DNA of 64,000 bases from CBDHFQ01 sp965262565 (GCA_965262565.1 CBDHFQ010000005.1:186001-250000), one strand, 5' to 3'; positions 8,677 to 18,283 are shown, counted from the stretch's first letter. Translations and numbers: made by a program. The notes: a model not told the origin generated them from the sequence alone.

Positions 8677-10119
8677 ATGCGTAAAGAAGTACAGCTATTA
8701 ATTGCCAGACAATTCTGGGCGAGTACCTTTAAATCGAAAGCGATATTCTTCCTTATGGGAATAATGCTTGTACTTCTAATTTATGCTGTGTATAGCGGAT
8801 TAGCGTACCATGATCAGAACCATTTTCGAGTGGATCACCAAGAAAAAGCCCGCGAAAGTTGGGAAGGTAATCCAGATAAACATCCTCATCGAATGGCCCA
8901 TTTTGGTACGTTTGCATTTAGAGTTAAACACCCATTGAGCATTTTTGATTTTGGCATAGAGAGTTATACTGGAAATGCCGTTTTCCTGGAGGCGCACCGA
9001 CAAAACATGGTTAACTTTTCAGAGGCTGGATTTTCTACGGGACTGCTAAGGTTTGGAGAGTTAAGCATGGGAATGATTCTTCAAGTGATTTTACCACTGA
9101 TTATTTTCTTTATTGGTTATACCTCAGTGGCCTCCGATCGTGAAAACGGCACACTTAAAGTGTTGTTGACACAAGGGGCACACTGGAGGGAAATCCTGCT
9201 CGGGAGATCAATGGGACTTTTTTCTATCGCCCTTTTATTTATTCTTCCTTTTATTGCCACTACAACTGTTCTGCTGCTCTTCGAAAATGCTTCAACAAGT
9301 GATCAATGGATAAGGCTTGGTTTATTGACAATTACGTATTTGATATTTGCTGCCGTTCTGAGCCTAATTACTGTTTCTATTTCAACTAAAAGCAAAACTT
9401 CAAAAGGGGCCTTAGTCACACTTTTAGGATTTTGGTTAGTGATGACGGTATTACTTCCCAGAACTGCTCAGTCATTAGGTGCGTACCTTTATCCTTCCCC
9501 TAATAAATTGGAATTTAGAGGTACCATTGAAAAGGAAGTTATTGAATATGGAGATAGTCATAACCCAGATGATCCACATTTCGCTGCCTTGAAAGACTCG
9601 ATTTTAAGAGCAAATAAGGTTGCTTCTGTAGATAACCTACCCTTCAACTATGGCGGTTTTATTATGAGTGAAGGAGAAAAAATTAGTACCAGGATATATA
9701 ATAAGCATCACCACAAGCTCCTTGATACCTACCGAGATCAAAATCAACTAGGCCGATGGATGGCTTTAATAGATCCTTATCTGGCAGTTAAGAATCTATC
9801 AATGGCCTTATGTGGAACCGATTTCGAATCCTACGTAGGCTTTCAAGTCCAGGCCGAAGACTACCGATACAAATTGGCTCAAAAGATGAATGAGCTTCAA
9901 ATCAAATACATTAGTCCAAACCGAGTAAGTGGTTCAGAGGGGAAAGTTGACGTAGTCAACCGATCAGAGTGGAAAGCCTTCCCTGATTTTGAGTATCAAT
10001 TTTTGAATTTCGGGATGACGCTTAAAAATGAAGGAATTGCTATTTTATCGCTATTGTTGTGGGTTTTATTCTCAGGATGGCTTACTATTTACCTATCTCA
10101 AAAATCAACAGTCGTTTAG
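8677..10119 (+). CDS. ABC-2 type permease, DUF3526-like (first of two)
   Basis: This 480-residue membrane protein starts three bases after the receptor stop. It has an N-terminal transmembrane segment (AIFFLMGIMLVLLIYAVYSG), a long extracytoplasmic loop, then helices including MGMILQVILPLIIFFIGYTS and further segments near residues 185-210, 220-240 and 250-265, a second large loop and a C-terminal helix. The stretch VASDRENGTLKVLLTQGAHW, before a helix pair, is the coupling-helix motif of ABC-2 permeases with the DUF3526 layout. It most likely pairs with the next gene and the ATPase at 5413. Ligand unknown. Confidence 0.85.
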   Translation: MRKEVQLLIARQFWASTFKSKAIFFLMGIMLVLLIYAVYSGLAYHDQNHFRVDHQEKARESWEGNPDKHPHRMAHFGTFAFRVKHPLSIFDFGIESYTGNAVFLEAHRQNMVNFSEAGFSTGLLRFGELSMGMILQVILPLIIFFIGYTSVASDRENGTLKVLLTQGAHWREILLGRSMGLFSIALLFILPFIATTTVLLLFENASTSDQWIRLGLLTITYLIFAAVLSLITVSISTKSKTSKGALVTLLGFWLVMTVLLPRTAQSLGAYLYPSPNKLEFRGTIEKEVIEYGDSHNPDDPHFAALKDSILRANKVASVDNLPFNYGGFIMSEGEKISTRIYNKHHHKLLDTYRDQNQLGRWMALIDPYLAVKNLSMALCGTDFESYVGFQVQAEDYRYKLAQKMNELQIKYISPNRVSGSEGKVDVVNRSEWKAFPDFEYQFLNFGMTLKNEGIAILSLLLWVLFSGWLTIYLSQKSTVV

Positions 10120-10121
10120 CT

Positions 10122-11477
10122 ATGTATTTATTCATGATTAGTCAATTTTTGAGAACAAGAACCTGTCAATTAGGTCTTATCCTGATACTTGCTTTAGGGT
10201 TAATCAGTATCGTAACCGGGAAGCAATTTTTGGATAATCAGGAGAAAATGATTGAACAGGCGGTCAAAAGCCAAGAAGAGCACATTGCCAGAAATATCCA
10301 GTTCCATGGTGACGACATTGGATTATTGTTGTATTACCTAAAGTTTTCTCTGGTCAAGGAACAAAATCCTTTAGCTGCACTATCTATAGGCCAAAACGAT
10401 CTTAATCCAAGTATTCAAAATGTTAAAATATTAACCCTTGAAGGGCAAAAATACGATACGGATCTAGTCAATCCGACTAAATTGCTCTTTGGAAACTTGG
10501 ATCTGAGCTTTATTCTAGTGTACATATTCCCTCTTCTCATCATAGCCTTTACCTACAATTTGTTATCTGAGGAAGAAGAATCAGGGACTTGGAAAATGGT
10601 AAGTGTAACGGTCAAATCAAAAATGAAATTTATCTTATCAAAGTTGCTGGTTAGATTGGGGGCGATATTAATTGTGATGAGTCTCCTTTTTGTATTGGCT
10701 AGCTGGGTGTTGAATATACCTTGGGATGTAGCATTCTTAGCCTTTTTTTCGATTAGTCTACTTTATCAACTTTTTTGGTTTGCATTGAGTTCATGGGTAA
10801 TCTCTTTTAGAAAACATTCTAATGTTAACGCTTTGGTATTACTTTCTTTCTGGCTGTTTCTGGTAGTATTAATGCCCGCTATCATGAATAATGCTGTAAC
10901 AAGCCGTTACCCAGTACCAGAAGCGTTAACCACGATGATCAAACAACGTGACGGGTATCATCAGAAATGGGATACAAATAAGAAAGAAACGATGGAGCAT
11001 TTCTATGAAGTCTACCCTCAATTTGAAAAATATGGTAATCCTCCCGAAAATGAGTTTAGTTGGCTTTGGTATTACGCTATGCAACATTTAGGAGATGAGG
11101 AATCTCGTGATGAAAGTGAAGCTATGCAACATAAAATTGCCCAAAGACAAAAGATGAGTAGACAGATCGCACAGCTTCTCCCTTCCATGCATACGCTCCT
11201 GGCTTTTAATGACCTGGCTGGTACAAGTTTGTCTAATCACATTCATTTTCTGCAATATACCAACAGCTTTCACGAAAACACTCGACTGTATTTTTATCCA
11301 AAAATATTCTCCGCTTCCGCTTCCGAAGAAGTGGATTGGGAACAATTCACACCTGAATTTTATGATCCTGAAGACCAATCTTTTGAATGGTTGAAAAGCA
11401 TCGCTCCTTTGCTCTTAGGAGTAGTAATTTTTCTTGCGTTATCCGTTCTAGGCTATCAAAAAAATCTAACATCATAG
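10122..11477 (+). CDS. ABC-2 type permease, DUF3526-like (second of two)
   Basis: About 451 residues from the ATG at 10122, which lies two bases after the previous stop. The frame is open further upstream to an ATG at 10059, but that would overlap the first permease by 61 bases and add a tail with no match to the paralogue, so I prefer 10122 (MYLFMISQFLRTRTCQLGL, parallel to the opening of the first permease). The coupling motif is LLSEEEESGTWKMVSVTVKS, and transmembrane segments match the order in the partner. The two permeases look like ancient duplicates that form a heterodimer with the operon's ATPase. Confidence 0.85.
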   Translation: MYLFMISQFLRTRTCQLGLILILALGLISIVTGKQFLDNQEKMIEQAVKSQEEHIARNIQFHGDDIGLLLYYLKFSLVKEQNPLAALSIGQNDLNPSIQNVKILTLEGQKYDTDLVNPTKLLFGNLDLSFILVYIFPLLIIAFTYNLLSEEEESGTWKMVSVTVKSKMKFILSKLLVRLGAILIVMSLLFVLASWVLNIPWDVAFLAFFSISLLYQLFWFALSSWVISFRKHSNVNALVLLSFWLFLVVLMPAIMNNAVTSRYPVPEALTTMIKQRDGYHQKWDTNKKETMEHFYEVYPQFEKYGNPPENEFSWLWYYAMQHLGDEESRDESEAMQHKIAQRQKMSRQIAQLLPSMHTLLAFNDLAGTSLSNHIHFLQYTNSFHENTRLYFYPKIFSASASEEVDWEQFTPEFYDPEDQSFEWLKSIAPLLLGVVIFLALSVLGYQKNLTS

Positions 11478-11587
11478 ACTAACCTTCAATGTCAAACAGG
11501 ATTAGTCACAGCTATAATGATATTACCAAGATTTCTTAGATTTACTGAAAACAACAGATTGGAACGATCATCTACACTAATAACAAA

Positions 11588-12391
11588 TTAGAGCGCATTT
11601 ATCTCTTTAGTAAACTTGTCGATGGTATTCTCAAGCATTTCCTTTCCAGATTCAAGAGATTCCTTAGCTTCTTTCAGCCTTTTCTCAAGTTTCGCTTTTG
11701 CTTTTTCACTAGCAGTTTCAAGTTGTTTTTCCAATTCATCCACTTTAGCTTCAGTGGATGCCAGAAATTGGTCAAGCTCTTTTTCTGCCATTCCTTTAAG
11801 TGTCGCCATTTTATTTTGAAGGGTTGAAATCTGCGCTTGAATTCCTTTTTTCATATCGTCGGAGGCCATTTCCAGCTCTTCCTTCAATTCTTTAAGTTCG
11901 GCTTCAGTAGTATCCCATTCTCTTTTAATTTGTTCTTCCATTTTTTCTGAATAGTTAAACCTAAATACCATCGCATGAAACTCAGCCATCTTTGTATCTA
12001 TCGGCGTCGTCCAGCCTTCTTCAACTTCAGCAATCACAGCAGTTTTACCATTTTCTAATTCTTTAGAAACTTCATCAATGAAGTTTCCAGCAAATGCTTC
12101 TTGGGTAGAATCGTAAAACATACCACCAAGTGCACCTACTGATGCTCCTAATGCCATTCCGATAGGCCCCCCAAGTAAACCTACGAAGGCACCTGATATC
12201 ATGCCTACACGTGTTCCTAATGGACCTTTTTCTGATAAGCTTTTCATTTCTACTTTACCGCCCTCATTTTTATTGATAACAGCAGTAGCATAAAGACTGA
12301 TGTCCCCATTTTGATGTAGGTCTTTTAATGCAGTCTGACCATTAAAAGCTTTTTCTTCAGTTTCGAATACAGATACAATGATTCTATTCAT
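11588..12391 (-). CDS. DUF1269-like glycine-zipper and coiled-coil protein
   Basis: The 267-residue product has three parts. Residues 1-60 form a small alpha/beta domain (MNRIIVSVFETEEKAFNG) like DUF1269 proteins. Residues about 62-92 are a glycine-zipper hydrophobic segment (VGMISGAFVGLLGGPIGMAL) that could insert in or associate with a membrane. Residues about 145-267 are a long charged coiled coil of Glu, Lys and Ala. The role is unknown; members are often seen as stress- or envelope-associated proteins. It is followed in the same direction, 38 bases upstream, by the GXWXG/DUF4334 gene, so the two may share a transcript. Confidence 0.7.
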   Translation of the reverse strand: MNRIIVSVFETEEKAFNGQTALKDLHQNGDISLYATAVINKNEGGKVEMKSLSEKGPLGTRVGMISGAFVGLLGGPIGMALGASVGALGGMFYDSTQEAFAGNFIDEVSKELENGKTAVIAEVEEGWTTPIDTKMAEFHAMVFRFNYSEKMEEQIKREWDTTEAELKELKEELEMASDDMKKGIQAQISTLQNKMATLKGMAEKELDQFLASTEAKVDELEKQLETASEKAKAKLEKRLKEAKESLESGKEMLENTIDKFTKEINAL

Positions 12392-12429
12392 TTGATATGG
12401 TTAATTGTTTGGGATATAAGTAGGTAAAA

Positions 12430-13452
12430 TCATTTGCTATGTTCCTTAACAAAGGTAATTAGTAAATCGGCAGCTTCTTGATTTTTACTCTCTAGCCTAA
12501 GTTTCAATACTTCGATTTGTACTTCTTCCTGCTTTACCACAAATGAGAAAAAGGCACGGTCTTCTTGGGGGGCTAATCGCTCCAGTTCTTTGAGTTTTTC
12601 TAAATATTTGATGGTCTCATCCAACACAGTCTGAAATACAATGGATTCTGGCAATAGATTAGCTGCAACCTTGCCTATCCCTACCTGTAAATTTGCCATT
12701 CCGCGTGCTTCCTGGGATAAGGCGTATTTGGCAGCATAAGGAGCGTATGTTTTCTGGAGAAATTGCTCAAAATCCACCCAGGTATTGAAAAACAGTTTAT
12801 CACCTTCGCCTGACGCTTTCTCTGCCATAAATTGGCTACTTTTCAAAGCGAATGCCCTGTTTTGTACCTCCATGTCAAACAGCTCCTTGAATTTTTCATC
12901 TAAAGCTTTCAGCGGAGCTATCTCATAAGTCGAATGATTATCCCGCTCCAATACAAAGAAAAAGGCGAGGGATTGTCCTTTAAAGTCCATCACCCCCAGA
13001 ACTCGGTTGTCATCTATTTTCACAAAAGTATCCATAATTGGAATATCGTCGTAGATCATAGTAGCCGATACTCTGCCTCGATACTCAAGATTCCTCAAAC
13101 GGGCTTTACTCTCTTTTGTCTCAAGAATTACCCTGGCCATGTTCATCATGGTCCCTAAACGCTCATCCTTTGGAAGTTTCAGATTGAATGGAATAAACTC
13201 TGGATTAGCTGAATACAATTCTTTTTTGTCAGTTCCGAAAAATACCAGCGGGTGTACTTCTTCATCATCAAGGAAAATTTTTCCGTACCAGCCCGAGGAA
13301 GCCAAGAGGCCATCAAACGGATGTCCTGTTTCAATTTCAAATCCCTTCCACCTGCCGTGCATGAATTCAGATGAAACTGGTGACAAACTATCAAATGCAA
13401 CCATTGCCTCTTCAGGCGTTGCTTTTCCGTTAGCTATTATTTTGTTGATCAA
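12430..13452 (-). CDS. GXWXG/DUF4334 protein with extra helical C-terminal domain
   Basis: The N-terminal half (residues about 10-175) fits the GXWXG plus DUF4334 pair: FMHGRWKGFEIETGHPFDG, then GWYGKIF, then RLRNLEYRGRVSATMIYDD, PIMDTFVKIDD and VLGVMDFKG. The C-terminal half (about 185-340) is predicted to be mostly helical and charged, with no domain I recognise, and makes the protein roughly twice the usual length of GXWXG/DUF4334 proteins. No biochemical role is established for the family as far as I know. It is cytoplasmic, with no signal peptide. The neighbours give no clear pathway. Confidence 0.65.
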   Translation of the reverse strand: MINKIIANGKATPEEAMVAFDSLSPVSSEFMHGRWKGFEIETGHPFDGLLASSGWYGKIFLDDEEVHPLVFFGTDKKELYSANPEFIPFNLKLPKDERLGTMMNMARVILETKESKARLRNLEYRGRVSATMIYDDIPIMDTFVKIDDNRVLGVMDFKGQSLAFFFVLERDNHSTYEIAPLKALDEKFKELFDMEVQNRAFALKSSQFMAEKASGEGDKLFFNTWVDFEQFLQKTYAPYAAKYALSQEARGMANLQVGIGKVAANLLPESIVFQTVLDETIKYLEKLKELERLAPQEDRAFFSFVVKQEEVQIEVLKLRLESKNQEAADLLITFVKEHSK

Positions 13453-13732
13453 TGCTGATGTTGGTTAAAGATGATAAAATAAAGCCGGAATTGATTGAGA
13501 TAGCGAGATTTGATCGAGTACAAATACTTTCTAAGTCTGTATATTGTACTTCAAGCCCAACATATCATCTGTCCATTAGCCTATCACTCCTATTCTGTAC
13601 AATAGGGGAATAGGACAATTGAAATAGAAGATGAATATCAAATAAGCTATATCATCGAATAATCTCAATTCATCATTCCAACATTTCTTGAATAAAGATC
13701 ATGGTATTAGAACCAAAATCCTTTGATATATA

Positions 13733-14320
13733 TCACAAAATGATCTGCTTTCTTAGTCGACTTAGGGTCTCTCTGGATATTCCCAAATAAGAGGCAAGAT
13801 AGGTTAAAGGAACTCTTTGAAGGTATTCAGGCTCATTCTCCACAATGTGTAGATAGCGTTCCATGGCTTCCTTATGCTGAAGTTGCCTTAGTCGATTTTC
13901 CAAAAAAACGGCACATTCCTCTGTAAGTACATTCAGGAAGTTGGAAATGACCACATCTTCTCTTTGCAGTTTTTTAAATGTTTGAATATCAAATCTAATG
14001 CACCTACTGTCTTCTATGCATTTAATAGAATCTCTTGACAGAATACCTTGAAAGGTTTGTATGGAACCGAACCATTCATTTTCAAAAGCAAACCAGTTTA
14101 CAATCTCGACCCCACTACCTAAATAATAACTCCTAACCCCACCTTCCAGGAGAAAGTAGAAATAATTATGAGGTTGTCCTTCTTCAATAATTTTTTCACC
14201 TTTTTTGAAGGATATTTTGTCAGTGGCTAAGGAAATTCCTGCCATTGTCTTGGGACCAAGACTGGCATGATTTCCCAAATACTCCTTGATCAAGTTACTT
14301 ATTTTCATTAAAACGGGCAT
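13733..14320 (-). CDS. Crp/Fnr-family transcriptional regulator
   Basis: The 195-residue protein has a cyclic-nucleotide-binding-like beta-roll (ISFKKGEKIIEEGQPHNYFYFLLEGGVRSYY) and a C-terminal winged helix whose recognition segment reads LASYLGISRETLSRLRKQIIL. Members of this Bacteroidota subgroup commonly control stress or small-molecule responses; the effector is not evident. The beta-roll lacks an obvious cAMP phosphate-cassette arginine in the standard place. An internal Met at residue 5 (14308) is an alternative start. It is transcribed alone. Confidence 0.85.
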   Translation of the reverse strand: MPVLMKISNLIKEYLGNHASLGPKTMAGISLATDKISFKKGEKIIEEGQPHNYFYFLLEGGVRSYYLGSGVEIVNWFAFENEWFGSIQTFQGILSRDSIKCIEDSRCIRFDIQTFKKLQREDVVISNFLNVLTEECAVFLENRLRQLQHKEAMERYLHIVENEPEYLQRVPLTYLASYLGISRETLSRLRKQIIL

Positions 14321-14923
14321 TTGGGGCGCTTTTCAACTTTGGTCAAAGTACAAATTATAGAATTATCCTGATACATTTTTTATGAAAATTTCATTATGGA
14401 AGTTCTTTTGCTTCCCTAATACATCAATTGATAAAAACAGCACAAATAGGTTAATTTCTATTTTCCCAAACCATGTCCAGGAAAAATGGCCAAACCTTAA
14501 GAATACATGAAAGAACCTCATAATGCAACACTCAATTATGAGGCTATGCTAAAACCAGTCTCAATTATTTTGCTACAAAGCCCAAGGATGTAAGAGGTAG
14601 AGGAATTGGCTCGGGTTCTATCATTTTATTTTCGTAGTGCTTGGATAAGGAGATTCAACAAGGCGATACCATAGAGATAGATTTTTAATCTAATATTTCT
14701 GGGAGCAACTGGAGGAGAAGTTCCCAGGTTTGGCTCCACTTTTTTTTCGGGCATGCTTACCTACAAGAATTCAAAACGATATACTTATGACAACTACACC
14801 TGGTTTCTGCTTGTAACAATCGCAAGCAAGATCATAAACATCTTGTCTGCCAAAGCAGAATAAAGCATTCCAAAGGAAAAATGCACATATCGACATAAAT
14901 GTTAATCTAACTCTGGCCCTATT
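14321..14923. other. Intergenic region with a hairpin and a probable decayed gene
   Basis: The 603-base gap holds a 9-bp inverted repeat (CCTCATAAT at 14516-14524 and ATTATGAGG at 14535-14543) and, from about 14540 to 14690, protein-like sequence split between frames (see the pseudogene entry). Nothing else is clear. Confidence 0.4.
14541..14688 (+). pseudogene. Possible decayed gene fragment, frame broken once
   Basis: One frame reads GYAKTSLNYFATKPKDVRG through GRGIGSGSIILFS and then hits TAG near 14638. Directly after, a shifted frame reads CLDKEIQQGDTIEIDF and stops at 14688. Both halves look like continuous beta-strand protein, which suggests a gene broken by a small indel. I do not recognise the family, and chance open frame cannot be ruled out. 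Confidence 0.3.
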
Positions 14924-17227
14924 ATGCTCATTTATTTACTTTCCTTCAGTTATGTTCGCTGCCTTAGCTATTTTCGCTTTGGCGCGTTTTTCATTTCCCT
15001 TCTTTTTGCGGTCATTACTCTGTCTGCACAGGAAAAGCCTATTTCCTGGATGGAAACGTTCGATCATCCAAACGGAACCTTCAATGATTCAGATTCCACT
15101 TCATGGATAGCTGTAAATGCGGTGGTTCAGAACAAGCAATTGATGTTCAGTGATGCATTAGGCTATTGGATATCTGAACTCATTCCCATTCATGGCAAAG
15201 ACGTACAAATTGATATTATTTTCGGTGCAAGTGAAGCTGTGCAGGAACAAGATCTCATACGGTTTTCCTGCTTAGTTGATGATAAAGAATACCGGGCCAA
15301 TGCCCAGGGAAGTTTCCTTGAAAAGAAGTTCACATTTCATGTAAAAGGGAACTTGCTCAACCTACAGATTGAGGCGCAAACCGGGGGAAGTTACTTTATA
15401 GATCAAGTCCGGATTCAAGAACTGGCACAACAAACAGATCAAGCCCTTCCAGATATGAACCTGGCTGCTAACGGCTCGCTAGTTTTTGATGCTACTCATA
15501 TTCATGCCTTGCCTTTTCAATCCCCTCAATGGAAGGCTGATTTTTCAACAGCTGGAAAAGACTTTGACACGGGTTCCCATGCCTGGATGGCCTCTGGAGG
15601 GATTACTCAACAACATTCATTTGTATTCACAGAGAAAGGGAGCTGGATCTCCGCCCCTATTGATATCAATGGATTTGCCCAAATAGATCTCGAGTTCCAG
15701 TATGATATTGAGCCAGATGCGGATGATCTTCTCCGGATTTACTACATCACGGATGAGCGGATAGATACAGTAGATAAGAAGGGTGCCTTTACGACCTTGT
15801 CAGCATCACGCCTGGTTTCAGGAAATCAGCTCATCATCAAGATCGAGTCATTTTCTGAATCGGTCCAATATGCGATCCGGCAAGTAAGCGTTCACCAACA
15901 TGTAGCATTCGACTTAGCCCATTCCTCCCGTTCAGCTTGTGATGTGCCAAGAGGAAGGATCCAGAATATTTACGAACATGGAAGCTGGCGGATAATTACA
16001 GATATAGGGACTAACCTGAGAGGAATAGGAGGATGGTGGCAGGGAGTGTATAAGAATCCCAACCGGCACGAAGATCCCAACCTGTATTTTGAAGAGAATT
16101 GGTGGAAGGCAATGTGGGAGAACGGACTAAACGTATCTCGGGCTATTTGTCATGATCCGTTCTGGAAAAGTGAGATCGGACCGCATAAAGGATATGATTT
16201 TCACGATCCAGCTCAGGTAGCAGAATTCACCGACAAAATGGACCGAGTAGTGGAACTCGCCAGAAAGAACCATATGTACCTCGTTATCAATTATCACGAT
16301 GTCGGAAGAGTGGATATGGCCGAGTGCAGTACTTTTTGGAAAGTAGTTGCCCCACGCTACAAAGATGAAACCCATGTGATTTACGAATTAATGAATGAAC
16401 CGCAAGGTGCCCGGGATTGGCAGGACGAAGATTCCCGCAAAGTGGAAGCGATGTACCGGTTTGTCAGAGAATTGGCGCCCGAAACCTATCTCTTGCTGAG
16501 TAGTTTTTCCAATATGGGTCCCAACTGGGAATACGATGTCGATCGCTCTATGCTGGCAGCATCCCGTTCCCTACAGGGAATTGACTGGACGAACGCAGGT
16601 ATAGCTTTTCACTCGTACTGGGGAGAAAACATGCTCCGGTATGCCGAAGAATTGATCTCTGAATTTCCTGCTATCAACACAGAAGCCAACCTGCCTCTGG
16701 GCTACGTTACCAAAGATCTCTCTGGCGATGACAGTGTCCGTAATGAGCCATTGATCCCCGGAGAACCCTGGAACCAGCAAAGCATGGAAAAATTAAATAT
16801 AGGCTGGATGACATGGGAACTCGATACCTGGCGAGAGTATCAGGACAACTATCTGGGAAGCCCTGATCATAATATGACAAATCCTGGAAAGCCCGGTCTA
16901 CTATATCATGCAAGACAGGAAGAATGGCTATGGGAATTTGACAGAGATTTATACACTTGCCCACCATCAATCTCTGAAGAACAGGCACTTCCCGACATTA
17001 CGATGTTCCCTAATCCCGTACCAGCAGGATTTTCTGAATTTTCTATCAAAGTCCCTGCAGATTGGATTGGAGCCAGCATTCGTATGTTTAATCTCCAGGG
17101 GGAGTTGGTCTATTCAGGAACAGCGCAAACAGAATTAATGTCCATTCAGAAGCCAGGAACCGGTATCTATCCTATCCTTATTCGGTGGGAAGATCAACAA
17201 TTCGTTCAAAAGATCTATATACATTAA
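14924..17227 (+). CDS. Secreted glycoside hydrolase family 5 enzyme with type IX sorting tail
   Basis: The 767-residue protein starts with a signal peptide (ending near LSAQ). Two similar beta-sandwich-like modules follow, about 35-170 and 190-330, each opening with a W-x-F pattern and containing W-I-S/W-I-S-A motifs (GYWISELIPI and GSWISAPIDI). The catalytic GH5 barrel spans about 345-670: RGIGGWWQG, NYHDVG, acid/base Glu in YELMNEP near 492, nucleophile Glu probably in NTEANLP near 586, and the strand-8 Trp in GWMTWELDTW. Residues about 688-767 are a type IX secretion C-terminal domain (MFPNPVPAG ... GIYPILI ... KIYIH). It likely cleaves a beta-glucan or related polysaccharide outside the cell. 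A CBM6 gene follows 28 bases downstream. Confidence 0.88.
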   Translation: MLIYLLSFSYVRCLSYFRFGAFFISLLFAVITLSAQEKPISWMETFDHPNGTFNDSDSTSWIAVNAVVQNKQLMFSDALGYWISELIPIHGKDVQIDIIFGASEAVQEQDLIRFSCLVDDKEYRANAQGSFLEKKFTFHVKGNLLNLQIEAQTGGSYFIDQVRIQELAQQTDQALPDMNLAANGSLVFDATHIHALPFQSPQWKADFSTAGKDFDTGSHAWMASGGITQQHSFVFTEKGSWISAPIDINGFAQIDLEFQYDIEPDADDLLRIYYITDERIDTVDKKGAFTTLSASRLVSGNQLIIKIESFSESVQYAIRQVSVHQHVAFDLAHSSRSACDVPRGRIQNIYEHGSWRIITDIGTNLRGIGGWWQGVYKNPNRHEDPNLYFEENWWKAMWENGLNVSRAICHDPFWKSEIGPHKGYDFHDPAQVAEFTDKMDRVVELARKNHMYLVINYHDVGRVDMAECSTFWKVVAPRYKDETHVIYELMNEPQGARDWQDEDSRKVEAMYRFVRELAPETYLLLSSFSNMGPNWEYDVDRSMLAASRSLQGIDWTNAGIAFHSYWGENMLRYAEELISEFPAINTEANLPLGYVTKDLSGDDSVRNEPLIPGEPWNQQSMEKLNIGWMTWELDTWREYQDNYLGSPDHNMTNPGKPGLLYHARQEEWLWEFDRDLYTCPPSISEEQALPDITMFPNPVPAGFSEFSIKVPADWIGASIRMFNLQGELVYSGTAQTELMSIQKPGTGIYPILIRWEDQQFVQKIYIH

Positions 17228-17255
17228 TTAAAATCACTATTAACCTATTGAAAAG

Positions 17256-18068
17256 ATGCGCATACAAATTTACCTATTCTTATACTTCATGTTATTGGGA
17301 ACGCTCTGTCCATCTATCACCCCCACTTCTACCCTTCGTAGTTCTGAATATGAAGCGGCTGTTGCGCTCCCGTTAAATCCTGCATTTCCTATCCCTGGCA
17401 AGATCGAAGCAGAAGATTATTTCGATATGTACGGTATTTTAACGGAACCCAGTAGCGAAGGAGCAGAAAATGTGGGATATTTTGACAAAGGGGACTGGGT
17501 TGAATACCAGCTCTACTCAGCGGAAACCACCACATACGATATCACCTTTCGCGTGGCAGCCATAAAGTCTACAGGTGTTTTTGAGGTATTGATTGACCAG
17601 AAATATGTGGGCACGATTAATGTGCCAGCTACTGGAGATTACCAGATCTGGGACAATGTAGTGCTTAAGGGGATCAGGATCGAAGAAGGAAATCATGTTC
17701 TGCGACTGTATGCTGTTACGGAGCTATTTAATATCAACTGGATGGATTTCAAAAAAAGTGAGATGGAAGTGACAGATGCCATCCTGCGCCCTATTCAAAT
17801 GATTTATCCTTTGGATCTTCGGATTCATTCTCCGGTCCTGATCCATTGGGATGTACAATATGCATTGTTAACTGGAAGCATCACTCAATACGAGATCCAG
17901 CTCAATGGCGAGGTGATCCGCATATCCACCGATCAGGTAGGAGGCAAAAATCAACTTCAACTTCCCGGACTAAAACCTGGAGGATATATGTCCCGAATCC
18001 GGGGTATGTACCAGGATAGTTCGCTTACACAATGGAGCCTTCCGCTCTCATTTACCGTTTTACCTTGA
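17256..18068 (+). CDS. Secreted CBM6 carbohydrate-binding protein
   Basis: The 270-residue protein has an N-terminal hydrophobic signal. Residues about 47-168 form a CBM6-like module (KIEAEDYFDMYG, YFDKGDWVEYQL, GNHVLRLYAV, NINWMDF); the EAED opening and the GDWVEY motif are diagnostic. Residues about 180-270 look like a fibronectin-type or Ig-like domain (PVLIHWDVQYALLTG, ending SLPLSFTVLP). There is no catalytic domain and no clear type IX sorting tail. It lies 28 bases after the GH5 gene, so the two are probably co-transcribed and act on the same glycan. Confidence 0.82.
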   Translation: MRIQIYLFLYFMLLGTLCPSITPTSTLRSSEYEAAVALPLNPAFPIPGKIEAEDYFDMYGILTEPSSEGAENVGYFDKGDWVEYQLYSAETTTYDITFRVAAIKSTGVFEVLIDQKYVGTINVPATGDYQIWDNVVLKGIRIEEGNHVLRLYAVTELFNINWMDFKKSEMEVTDAILRPIQMIYPLDLRIHSPVLIHWDVQYALLTGSITQYEIQLNGEVIRISTDQVGGKNQLQLPGLKPGGYMSRIRGMYQDSSLTQWSLPLSFTVLP

Positions 18069-18242
18069 GTGGGAGTATTTGCCCTTTTGTCCTCTTCCCT
18101 TTTTAGGCGACCATTTGAAAGTAGAAATTCTATTGTTGAATGCGGCACTTTTTGGGGATGCTTACATGAAAACCAACATAGAACATTCAAACGGAACCAC
18201 ATTTCATCATAAAAAACCATAAACCGTGTGCAAATAAAAAAA

Positions 18243-18269
18243 CACTTACAACAAAAATTGTTGTAAGTG
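18243..18269 (-). terminator. Intrinsic terminator after tRNA-Pro
   Basis: Arms at 18243-18254 and 18258-18269 are exact 12-bp complements around AAA. On the minus strand the hairpin is followed by a T-run (complement of 18235-18242). It ends transcription coming from the tRNA-Pro gene. Confidence 0.8.
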
Positions 18270-18283
18270 CCTCACTTTCAGGG

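Noticed and set aside
10059..10121. Longer N-terminus of the second ABC-2 permease
   Set aside because: It would overlap the first permease by 61 bases, and the ATG at 10122 gives an N-terminus parallel to that of the first permease.
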